Positions 35,522 through 43,193 of a DNA stretch of 64,000 nucleotides are shown piece by piece (the stretch's first letter is position 1; every line of letters starts with the position of its first letter). Under the pieces are notes generated by a model. It ran no database searches. It was given only the letters and a program-made list of their open reading frames with translations, and had not been told where the DNA came from. The position numbers were made by a program, and so were the translations under genes. This stretch comes from CAYWMY01 sp046352935 (GTDB taxonomy: Bacteria > Pseudomonadota > Gammaproteobacteria > Steroidobacterales > Steroidobacteraceae), in NCBI GenBank assembly GCA_046352935.1, contig JAXMGR010000016.1:35834-99833 (forward strand), read 5' to 3'.

Positions 35522-35638
35522 GGTCTGCTCCGGAAGAAATCCCAAAAATTCGTCTGCGCCGCGGGGCTCCACGACACCCCACGCGTCGCGTGCCCTGGTC
35601 CCGATGTGGTCGCCGGCGTTCCTGTCCTCCGTGGCACG

Positions 35639-36325
35639 TCACGCTCCCGGCGCGAAGTCGCTCTTCCGGATCTGCGCCAGCAGTACCGCCTTCGCCTCCA
35701 GCAGATGCCCGCTCATGCGGCGGGCGGCATCACCCGCATCGCCGAGTTCGACGGCACGGGAGAGTCCGCGAAGCCGCGCCACAACCCCGCTGCGAACTCC
35801 GGGATCGCAAAGGGTCAGGACCCGCATGTAACGCACGTGATCCGCGTAGAGTTCAATCGCTCGAACCAGGCGCCGGTTGGTCACGAGTTCCAGCCACGCG
35901 GTCCGGAAGCCGTAGTTGGCTTCTATGAACGCCGCGGTATCGGACGCCGCGTGTGCCGCCACCATGTCGGCGAGCGTGCGGCGCATCGGTGCGAGTTGAA
36001 TCTCGTCCAGCGCACGGGCCGCAACGAGGCGGACGGCCTCCGGCTCGAGCAGGAGGCGAAGCGCGTAGATCTCCTCGGCATCGGAGACGGTGAGCACGGT
36101 CGCCGTCAGCCCGCGTCCGTCGGCCGTCACCAGTCCTTCGCTGGCGAGCCGTACGAGCGCCTCGCGAACCGGGGTGCGGGAGACCCCGAGCTGCGCCGCG
36201 ATTGCCACTTCCTGGAGCGGCTCGCCTCTGACGATGCGGCCACTCCTGAGGTACTCGCGCAAAGTCGCGTACACCCGTCCACCGAGTGGTTCGGGACGAA
36301 CCAGTACACCCAGCTTTGGCCTCAT
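35639..36325 (-). CDS. GntR-family regulator with FCD domain
   Basis: A 228-residue regulator from the ATG at 36325 (MRPKLGVLV). The winged helix is clear: LREYLRSGRIVRGEPL, then AAQLGVSRTPVREALVRLASEGLV. It is followed by a helical FCD effector domain with metal-binding-type His residues. A longer frame reaching a TTG at 36493 is open, but that TTG coincides with the predicted -35 box, so it is rejected as start. Upstream lie two GTATAC half-sites, consistent with autoregulation. It precedes the catabolic operon starting at 35521 by 117 bases on the same strand and probably controls it. Confidence 0.9.
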   Translation of the reverse strand: MRPKLGVLVRPEPLGGRVYATLREYLRSGRIVRGEPLQEVAIAAQLGVSRTPVREALVRLASEGLVTADGRGLTATVLTVSDAEEIYALRLLLEPEAVRLVAARALDEIQLAPMRRTLADMVAAHAASDTAAFIEANYGFRTAWLELVTNRRLVRAIELYADHVRYMRVLTLCDPGVRSGVVARLRGLSRAVELGDAGDAARRMSGHLLEAKAVLLAQIRKSDFAPGA

Positions 36326-36459
36326 GCGCCTCTCCCCGTGCGCCATCGAGGCGCGATCCGACTCGCCATCTGCATCGGGATCGACGCGGACACCCGGGAC
36401 ATGGCGCGCCCGCCCTGACCCCCGGGCAATACCGCTGAGCCCACCGCGGCGCGGATACG

Positions 36460-36493
36460 GTATACGGTATACAGTGAACTGCGAGCGCGTCAA
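36460..36493 (-). promoter_or_regulatory. Promoter and tandem GTATAC operator for the GntR gene
   Basis: On the minus strand TTGACG (36493-36488) and TATACC (36471-36466) are 16 bases apart. Two GTATAC palindromes at 36460-36465 and 36467-36472 are spaced by 7 bases and overlap the -10 box. GntR-FCD regulators commonly bind short TATAC-type palindromes, so this is a likely autoregulatory operator. Confidence 0.55.
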
Positions 36494-36603
36494 GAGTTCT
36501 GTCGGGCCAGTCGTATCACTCGGTCAGGGCTGCGCCATGTGTCGGGCCGCTGCGCGGCCGCACCTCTGCGCCGCGTCCCCCGCATGCGCTGGAACCTGCG
36601 CGG

Positions 36604-37341
36604 CTACCAGGGAATGGCTTGTCCCAGATGGAAGAAGCCGCCCGTCGGACCGTCCTCCGGCAACAGCGCCAGCGCCACGGCCGTACGCGCTCCTTCCTGC
36701 GGGCTGATGAGTCCCTGCGGATTGGGATCGGTCCGGACGATGCCGGGATGCGCCGAATTCACCTTGATGGACGTGCCCCGCAGAGCGCAGGCGAGGTGCA
36801 GCGTGAAGGCATTGAGCGCGGTCTTGCTCGCGCTGTAGGCGAGCGGCCAGTCGCCCTGCGCCCACGACGATTGCTCGGCGCGCCGGGTCAGCGAGCCGAT
36901 GGCGCTCGACTGGTTCACGATGCGGCCGGCGGAGCTCTTCCGGATCAGCGGCAACAGGCGCTGCGTGAGGTCGACGACCGAGTAGAAGTTGATCTCGAAC
37001 GTCTCGCGCAGCATCTGCATGGGCACGTCCGCGGCGGTGTGGGCCCAGTCGAAGCCCATGCCGACGTTGTTGACGAGGATGTCGAGGCATCCGTATTCGC
37101 GCGCGATGCACTCGCGGGCCGCGTCGAAGCTCGCGGGGTCGTCCGTGTCGATCCGGATGGCGTGCACATCGAAGCCCTCCGTCCGCAGCGCGGCCGCCGC
37201 GCGTTCTCCCGCCGCGAGGTCGCGCGCGCCCAGCAGGACGGTTGCGCCGGTAGCGGCGAGCTGGCGACAGACCTCGAGTCCGATGCCGCGATTGGCGCCT
37301 GAGACCAGTGCCGTGCGCGGGGAATCCGTTGTCCGGGTCAT
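36604..37341 (-). CDS. Short-chain dehydrogenase/reductase
   Basis: A 245-residue classical SDR. The cofactor motif SGANRGIG is near residue 14, NNVG near 92, the catalytic Ser is in SSAIGS, and the YSASK motif carries Tyr and Lys near residue 170. The insertion between the Ser and Tyr motifs (RRAEQSSWAQGDWPLA) resembles carbonyl-reductase-like members. It reduces or oxidises a carbonyl/alcohol with NAD(P)H. It stands alone upstream of the GntR gene on the minus strand; a role in the neighbouring pathway is likely but unproven. Confidence 0.88.
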   Translation of the reverse strand: MTRTTDSPRTALVSGANRGIGLEVCRQLAATGATVLLGARDLAAGERAAAALRTEGFDVHAIRIDTDDPASFDAARECIAREYGCLDILVNNVGMGFDWAHTAADVPMQMLRETFEINFYSVVDLTQRLLPLIRKSSAGRIVNQSSAIGSLTRRAEQSSWAQGDWPLAYSASKTALNAFTLHLACALRGTSIKVNSAHPGIVRTDPNPQGLISPQEGARTAVALALLPEDGPTGGFFHLGQAIPW

Positions 37342-37460
37342 GCTGAACTAACCTCTCTGCAGAACAATAGCGGACCGGGAGAATCTTCCCATCCCGGACG
37401 CGCCACGACGCTAACATTGACCGCAGCGCGCGGCTGGCGCGCAGTGTTCACGGGTGTCAC

Positions 37461-38345
37461 GTGTCGAAGCTTCCTCACGACCGCTTTCCGTATTCGGCCA
37501 TGAAGAGCCGTCCCCGCTGGCGCCTGCCGAAGGGCGCGCGCGTCGCCGTCTATTGCATTCTCAACATCGAGGAATGGAACATCGAGAAGCCCGTGGCGCG
37601 CGAGTACCTGAGCTCGCCTGCGGGAGTCGTCACCGTCCCGAACGTGCCCAACTGGTCCTGGCACGAATACGGCATGCGCGTCGGCGTCTGGCGCGTCATC
37701 GACGCACTCCTGAAGCGGAAGATCGAGGCGAGCGTGGCCATCAACGCCTGCGTCTGCGAGGGACCGGGCGAGCCCGTCGCGCGGGCACTCAGGGATCTCG
37801 GCTGGGAGTTCATGGGTCACGGATACTCGCAGGCGGCCATGCACGTCACGCCCGATCAGCGCGATGCCATCCGCCGCTCCTTCGACACCCTGCAGCGCTA
37901 CACGGGCGTTGCGCCGCGCGGCTGGCTGGGCCCGGGCCTGCACGAGACCCTCGATACGCTCGACCTGCTCGCCGAGGCCGGATTCAGGTATGTCTTCGAC
38001 TGGCCGCTGGACGAACACCCGGTCGAGATGCGCACGGCGCACGGCCCGATGGTGGCGCTGCCCTACAGCATGGAGACCGGGGACCTTCCCATGATGGTCG
38101 TGCACCATCATCAGTCCGATGTCTGGCTCAAGCGCATGAAGGACCAGTTCGACCGGCTGTACGCCGAGGGTGCGAAGCAGCCGCGCGTGATGTCCATGGG
38201 CGTGCATCCCTTCGTGATCGGCGTGCCGCACCGGATCCGCTATTTCGAGGCGCTCTACGATTACATGCGCCGCAGGAAGGGCGTCTGGTTCCCCTCGGCG
38301 GGCGAGATCTACGACTGGTACCACCAGAATCCGGCGTCGACCTGA
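37461..38345 (+). CDS. Polysaccharide deacetylase-fold protein, PuuE/allantoinase-like
   Basis: A 294-residue NodB-homology-domain protein starting at a GTG at 37461. No signal peptide, which argues against a cell-wall role. MGHGYSQ, GWLGPGL, and late HHHQSD and GVHPFVIG blocks provide the conserved His and Asp positions. Cytoplasmic members such as PuuE of pseudomonads are cyclic amidohydrolases (allantoinase). In this island, with a hydantoinase-like enzyme elsewhere, a ring-opening or amide-hydrolysing role is more plausible than sugar deacetylation. It is divergent from the SDR gene. Confidence 0.8.
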   Translation: MSKLPHDRFPYSAMKSRPRWRLPKGARVAVYCILNIEEWNIEKPVAREYLSSPAGVVTVPNVPNWSWHEYGMRVGVWRVIDALLKRKIEASVAINACVCEGPGEPVARALRDLGWEFMGHGYSQAAMHVTPDQRDAIRRSFDTLQRYTGVAPRGWLGPGLHETLDTLDLLAEAGFRYVFDWPLDEHPVEMRTAHGPMVALPYSMETGDLPMMVVHHHQSDVWLKRMKDQFDRLYAEGAKQPRVMSMGVHPFVIGVPHRIRYFEALYDYMRRRKGVWFPSAGEIYDWYHQNPAST

Positions 38346-38440
38346 CCGGTGTCGCCCCGGGGCGCCGCCAGCAGTCACACACGTCCGGAGAACTGTTGAG
38401 GCGTACCCGTGTCCGGATCATCCCCGAATCCCGGAAAGCA

Positions 38441-38465
38441 GACAGCCGGCGCGAGGCCGGCTGTC
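38441..38465. terminator. Bidirectional terminator hairpin
   Basis: GACAGCCGGC, a 5-base loop and GCCGGCTGTC form a perfect 10-base stem between two convergent genes, the deacetylase-fold gene (plus) and the DUF1329 gene (minus). On the minus strand the stem is followed by TGCTTTCC, a short T-rich tail. It probably terminates both transcripts. Confidence 0.75.
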
Positions 38466-38502
38466 TGTCCCCGGGAGCGGGGTCGATGGCGCCTCCTGCG
38501 CT

Positions 38503-39822
38503 CTAGCGTCCCGTCGACCGCATGTTCTGCACGTTGAACTTCGACGGCGGATTGTCGGGCGCGTTGATGTGCGACTTGAACTGCAGCGTCGTGCAATGCA
38601 TGGCCTGTTCGTCGAAGAACAGCGCGCAGTCGTCGATCGCCACGCCCAGGCCCTTGTTCTTGGCCAGGTGATGGTCCGAGTGCGACTTGCAGATCGGGAA
38701 GTACTTCCAGGGCGCACCCTTCTTGTCGTAGAGCAGCACGATCGGCAGCGTCCCGCTCTCGGCATCCTGGTACACCATGCGCCGGCTGAGCGGATGGTTC
38801 GGATCCTTCGGCTTGCCCTCGATCAGGTAGGTCTTGCGCAGCTGCCAGGTCACCTGCGGGAAGCAGTTGCCCTTGCCGCCGAACTTCACGAACTTGAAGC
38901 CATCCTTGTCGCCGGCGGGCTCGGAGTCGAGCACGGGCTGCTCGTTGTGCTTCTCGAACGGCAGCAGGATGTTCTGCGTGCTCTTGTACGTCCACGTGTA
39001 GTCCGAGACGCGGCCGTTGTAGCCCTCGAAGTCCTCGATCATGGCATCGGTGCCGAGGAACGCGTCCGTGATCTGGCCGACCGCGAGACGGCGCACGCGA
39101 CGCTGGAAGCCCAGGTACAGCCAGCCGTCGTCACGCTGCGAATCGTCCTCGTAGCGGTGGATCAGCAGCTGTGTGTTGGAGAGATCGAACGGCTCCAGCA
39201 CGATGCTGTAGATCGACCGGAAGATGTTGCCGGGATTCGGCGTGATGTCCGGCTTCGGATCGAACATGACGCGGTGCTTCCAGTTCAGGAAGTGCCATTC
39301 GAAGCGGAGCTGGCGCTCCGTCTGGCCGGTCTTCGTGTTGCGGAAGGTCCACCAGAACGGATGGATGGTCTCGCTGTCGCCGGCATTGATGGAGCGCTGG
39401 AAATTCCAGATCAGCTTCAGCCCGGCCTGCGGATCCTTCGCATCCGGCTCCTGCGGGAACGGTCGACCGGCAACGAAATTCGCCAGCGTGCCCTGTGCGG
39501 TCAGCGTGGCCTTGTCGCCGTGCAGCTTCGTCTGCTTGATGTAGTTCGCGTTCTGCGGCAGCGAGAAGGTCGGTGTGGTCTGGATCTCGAACCAGCCCTG
39601 CTTGACGTAGCGGGCCGTGAACGGATCCATGATGTCCTTCAGGCTGTCGGCGTTGTCCTTCGTGACCTTCATGCCGGGCTGGTAGCCGGACGCTGACGGC
39701 GCCCCGTCCTCATAGGGCTGCAGCGAAGCCTTGACCACCTGGTCGGAGACTTCCGCACCGGCCGTCGCAGCGGCGAGACCCATGGCGGTCGCGCCGAGAA
39801 TGAGCAGTCGTTTCATTTTCAT
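38503..39822 (-). CDS. DUF1329 protein, exported
   Basis: A 439-residue protein with an N-terminal signal peptide (MKMKRLLILGATAMGLAAATAGA, cleavage near residue 23). The DUF1329 family is found next to DUF1302 barrels in proteobacteria that take up hydrophobic compounds such as steroids, terpenes or aromatics. Its fold is related to periplasmic lipid-sorting proteins; the precise function is unknown. It is 12 bases downstream of the DUF1302 gene on the minus strand, so the two are cotranscribed. Confidence 0.88.
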   Translation of the reverse strand: MKMKRLLILGATAMGLAAATAGAEVSDQVVKASLQPYEDGAPSASGYQPGMKVTKDNADSLKDIMDPFTARYVKQGWFEIQTTPTFSLPQNANYIKQTKLHGDKATLTAQGTLANFVAGRPFPQEPDAKDPQAGLKLIWNFQRSINAGDSETIHPFWWTFRNTKTGQTERQLRFEWHFLNWKHRVMFDPKPDITPNPGNIFRSIYSIVLEPFDLSNTQLLIHRYEDDSQRDDGWLYLGFQRRVRRLAVGQITDAFLGTDAMIEDFEGYNGRVSDYTWTYKSTQNILLPFEKHNEQPVLDSEPAGDKDGFKFVKFGGKGNCFPQVTWQLRKTYLIEGKPKDPNHPLSRRMVYQDAESGTLPIVLLYDKKGAPWKYFPICKSHSDHHLAKNKGLGVAIDDCALFFDEQAMHCTTLQFKSHINAPDNPPSKFNVQNMRSTGR

Positions 39823-39834
39823 GCTCCTCGGTAT

Positions 39835-41874
39835 CTAGAACTGGTAACGGACGGTGAGCTGGAGCTCGTCCTCGTTGTGTGCCGCGCCGATCGGGCCGGA
39901 ACGGAACCGGCCGAGCGGCTCGAAGCCCGCGAGGCCGAGGCTGCTGAACGCAACGCCGCAGGCGGCCGGAGCGTTCTGCAGCACCGGCAGCGGGCACGAA
40001 TACGGCGGGAACGGATTCGCGGCCCGGTTGTCGTCTGCCGCGATGGCGCCGTGCTGCTTGCTGGCCCACTTGATGTTGGCCCCGAGCCTCACGACCCAGT
40101 TGTTGGTGGGCTTGAACTCGATGGACGGTCCGACGACGCCGGCGTGCGCCTTGGTGTCGTAGGCCGCGAGGATCTGCGGCGTCAGCCGGTCGTTCATGTA
40201 GTTGCCCTGGAACAGCAGGGTGAAGATGAAGTCCTGCTTCCAGTCCTGGAAACCGATCTTGCTCAGCGTCGGGATGCCGAGCGAGTTTGCGTCGTAGGTC
40301 TTGTGGTCCAGCAGCCGCTGGTAGAACACCTGTCCGGAAACCAGGAAGGCGCGATCCGGGTTCAGGAAGCGGATGAACGTCGGCCGGTCGAAGCCGAACA
40401 CGCCGCGGAACACGTTGGATTCGGAGAACAGCCGCGGCTTGCTGGTGTCGGGGAATTCTTCGCCATCCGTATAGGACATCTCCACGCGGAACGAGGCCTT
40501 GGCGGCCTCCCAGTACCAGTCGGCCGAACCACCGACCATGAACAGCCGCGGGAAATCGACGTCGAACGCGATGTCGTACGGATGCGGAACATTCTCCACC
40601 TGCGGGGTGAAGGGGTCGTCGGTCGCGATACCGCCGCGCAGCGACGGCAGCTGCGAGTAGTAGTACAGGGCATTCAGCGAGAAGCCGACACCCTTGAACA
40701 CGCCCTCGAGGCGCGCGCCGATCTCGGAGCGCTCCTTCGGCAGGTTGACGTTGCGGATGCCGATCGAGTGCGCCGGGAAGTCGACCGTGAAGTCCGGGGC
40801 CGGGAAGTTGCCGACGGTGCAGCCGTTGTCCCAGCAGTTCGCCAGCGCGCGGAAGAGGTTGCCCGCACCGAGGATGCTGTACGGCTCGCCACCCTGGCCG
40901 AGGTCGTGCGGCCGGAACCGCTCGATCTTGTAGATCACCTGGAAATTCAGGTCCTCGAAAGCCTTCGTCGCGCCCATGCGGAACTCGGCGTTGAGCATGA
41001 GCTGCGGAATGCGCGAATCCTCGAACTCGGCGTAGATGTTCTCGCGCGAGTAGTCGATGGGGTTCACGACGTCCAGCACGCGGAACAGGTCCGTCCGGCC
41101 CCAGACCACCTGCTGGCGCCCGAGACGCAGTGCGAGCTCCCGGCCGTTGTCGCCGATCGGAATGGAGCCGTTGACGTACAGCTCGCGGATGAAGTCGAAC
41201 TTCTTGTTGAATTCCTTGTAGCGGAGCTTGTTGAGGCTCTTGTTCATGTAGTGCGGCAGACAGCCGCGGCTGTCCTTGTCGCAGGGCCGCACGGGTGTCG
41301 CCAGCATGACGCCCTTGTCCTGATACGAATACACGTCGGCCGCGGCGAAGCGCAGGCCCGCGTTCGGGTTGCTCGGCGAGTTGATCGTGCCGAGCGTGCC
41401 CGGCAGCGGGATCGCGCCATTGGCGCCCACCGAGGCGGGACCGAAGACGCCCGCATACGCGGGGTTCGTCGGCGCGTCCGGGAACGGCGGATTGCCGCCC
41501 GTCAGGAACGCGAAGAGACCCGGGTTGCCCGGTGCGGGATAGGTCAGCGCGCCACCGGCCTTCTTGCCGAAGTCCTTGTCGTTCAGGTCGTAGACGGCGT
41601 CATAGCTGGCGCGGAAGGTGCCACCCACCGACACATCCGAAAAGATGCCTCCAGCGGGCAGGTTCTTGAAGAACTCCAGCTGGCCCTGCAGCCGCTGCTT
41701 GACGAGGCCCACGTCCTTGCGCGACGTGGTGACGTTGTCGACGAAGCCGCGCAGCTCCGTCCCGTCGTCCAGCTTGATCTCGGCACGCGCGGGCGATGCC
41801 AGGGCAAGCGCCACGGCCGTGCCGACGAGCCAGGCACCGCGACGTGCAGTCTGGCGTCCCAGTTTGAGTGTCAT
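39835..41874 (-). CDS. DUF1302 outer-membrane protein
   Basis: A 679-residue protein from the ATG at 41874 (MTLKLGRQ). A signal peptide covers about residues 1-31, ending ALASPARA before EIKLDDG. The mature chain is rich in alternating aromatic/polar segments and ends in VRYQF, the terminal-Phe signature of outer-membrane barrels. DUF1302 proteins are implicated in uptake or export of hydrophobic substrates and are regularly paired with DUF1329 and an MMPL transporter, as here. The substrate is probably the precursor degraded by the island (inference). Confidence 0.88.
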   Translation of the reverse strand: MTLKLGRQTARRGAWLVGTAVALALASPARAEIKLDDGTELRGFVDNVTTSRKDVGLVKQRLQGQLEFFKNLPAGGIFSDVSVGGTFRASYDAVYDLNDKDFGKKAGGALTYPAPGNPGLFAFLTGGNPPFPDAPTNPAYAGVFGPASVGANGAIPLPGTLGTINSPSNPNAGLRFAAADVYSYQDKGVMLATPVRPCDKDSRGCLPHYMNKSLNKLRYKEFNKKFDFIRELYVNGSIPIGDNGRELALRLGRQQVVWGRTDLFRVLDVVNPIDYSRENIYAEFEDSRIPQLMLNAEFRMGATKAFEDLNFQVIYKIERFRPHDLGQGGEPYSILGAGNLFRALANCWDNGCTVGNFPAPDFTVDFPAHSIGIRNVNLPKERSEIGARLEGVFKGVGFSLNALYYYSQLPSLRGGIATDDPFTPQVENVPHPYDIAFDVDFPRLFMVGGSADWYWEAAKASFRVEMSYTDGEEFPDTSKPRLFSESNVFRGVFGFDRPTFIRFLNPDRAFLVSGQVFYQRLLDHKTYDANSLGIPTLSKIGFQDWKQDFIFTLLFQGNYMNDRLTPQILAAYDTKAHAGVVGPSIEFKPTNNWVVRLGANIKWASKQHGAIAADDNRAANPFPPYSCPLPVLQNAPAACGVAFSSLGLAGFEPLGRFRSGPIGAAHNEDELQLTVRYQF

Positions 41875-42166
41875 CGATGATCCCCCTGTTCCGTGAATGT
41901 TGCGGTCCGCGTGCATCCGACGCGCCCGCCGTCGTCGATCCGCATGGCCCTCCCGGCGCTCAGCGCCGGACGCGGTGGCCCTCGAGGCCTTCCTTTACCG
42001 CTCTGATGCGTCACTTTTCTTGCTGTGTGGAACTTGTGCCACGCGGCCCGCATGGCGTCAATGCTTGTCGCCGGGGCTCGTTTGATCGGCACGCAGGCTT
42101 GCCGAAATTGGATAATTCGTCGGCCGGGGATTCCTCCAGAATGAAAAGTAGAGAGGGGGATGCAAC
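41875..42166. other. Divergent intergenic region, envelope module
   Basis: These 292 bases separate the DUF1302 gene (minus) from the YCF48 gene (plus). They must hold both promoters. An AT-richer patch, GAAATTGGATAATTCG at about 42100-42115, and GAATGAAAAGTAGAGAGGGGG just before the YCF48 gene (a purine-rich ribosome binding site) are visible. No clean -35/-10 pair is convincing. Confidence 0.4.
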
Positions 42167-43177
42167 ATGCGACAAGACCTGTTCCAGGGTCCTGCCGGAC
42201 CGCACGGGTGGACGATGGCCGCCTGCCGACTGGTGACAGCGCTCGCCGCTGCGGCCGTGATCGGGGGCTGCGAGTCCCCGCTGCGACTCGAGGGCGTGAA
42301 GGCGAGCCAGGCCGCGCCGGTCCGCCGCAGCGACATGTTCCAGCAGGCTGCGGAGAACGGGCGCGCGCTCGTGGTCGTCGGTACGCACGGGCTGGTGCTG
42401 CGCTCGACCGATTCGGGGCAGAACTGGTCGCGCCAGGAGCTGTCGGGCTGGCCGTCGCTCATAGACATCGCGTCCTGCGGTGACGGCCGCTTCGCGGCGC
42501 TGGCGACCGAGAGCCAGGTCTTCGTGTCGACCGACGACGGTGCCTCGTGGAAGGCGCACCCGATCTCGACGGAGGAGTCCCCACAGGCGATCACCTGCGA
42601 CCCGGGAAATCGTCTGTGGGTCGTCGGCAGTTTCTCGACGATCATGTCGAGCGCCGACGGCGGCGCGAACTGGGAAGATCACTCGATCGGCGAGGACATC
42701 ATCCTCAACAACATCCAGTTCATCGATGCCACGCACGCGCTCGTGTTCGGTGAATTCGGAACGAACTACCGCAGCGCCGACGGTGGCGGGACATGGGCGG
42801 CCGGGCCGCCGCTGCCGAACGAGGTGTACCCGCAGGACGTGTTCTTCAGCGATGCGAACGAAGGCTGGGTCGTCGGTCTCGCTGGAGAGATCCGGCACAC
42901 GGCCGACGGCGGAGCGACCTGGACGCTGGAGTCGACGGGCACGCTGGTGCCGGTCTACTCGGTCGCCAGGCAGGGTGGGCAGCTGTTCGCCGTCGGCGGG
43001 GAGGGCACGCTGCTGCGTCGCGACGGTGAGCGCTGGATCCGCATCGAACACGGGGAGCCCGTGCGGCAGCTGCTGCGCGTGCTGCGACCGCTCGGGAGCG
43101 ACCGGCTGCTGATCGGCGGCGCTGCGGGCGCGCTCTACGTCGTACCGAACAACGCGGCTGCGGCTCGCGCCGGTTGA
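42167..43177 (+). CDS. YCF48/BNR-repeat beta-propeller lipoprotein
   Basis: A 336-residue protein; an internal ATG at 42215 would give a more typical leader. The segment VTALAAAAVIGGC is a lipoprotein signal, with Cys as the lipid-anchored residue. The rest is a beta-propeller of repeats with DGGxxW/DSGxNW motifs (for example TDSGQNW, TDDGASW, ADGGANW, ADGGATW). It resembles the photosystem II assembly factor YCF48, but in non-photosynthetic proteobacteria such genes accompany MMPL transporters and DUF1302/DUF1329 proteins, as here. Role: probably a periplasmic scaffold. 16 bases before the MMPL gene. Confidence 0.87.
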   Translation: MRQDLFQGPAGPHGWTMAACRLVTALAAAAVIGGCESPLRLEGVKASQAAPVRRSDMFQQAAENGRALVVVGTHGLVLRSTDSGQNWSRQELSGWPSLIDIASCGDGRFAALATESQVFVSTDDGASWKAHPISTEESPQAITCDPGNRLWVVGSFSTIMSSADGGANWEDHSIGEDIILNNIQFIDATHALVFGEFGTNYRSADGGGTWAAGPPLPNEVYPQDVFFSDANEGWVVGLAGEIRHTADGGATWTLESTGTLVPVYSVARQGGQLFAVGGEGTLLRRDGERWIRIEHGEPVRQLLRVLRPLGSDRLLIGGAAGALYVVPNNAAAARAG

Positions 43178-43193
43178 GCGCACGGGGAATCAC

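Noticed and set aside
42076..42095. Sigma-54 promoter (CGGCAC then TTGC) upstream of the YCF48 gene
   Set aside because: The spacing between the GG and GC elements is one base too long and the -24 box has a mismatch.
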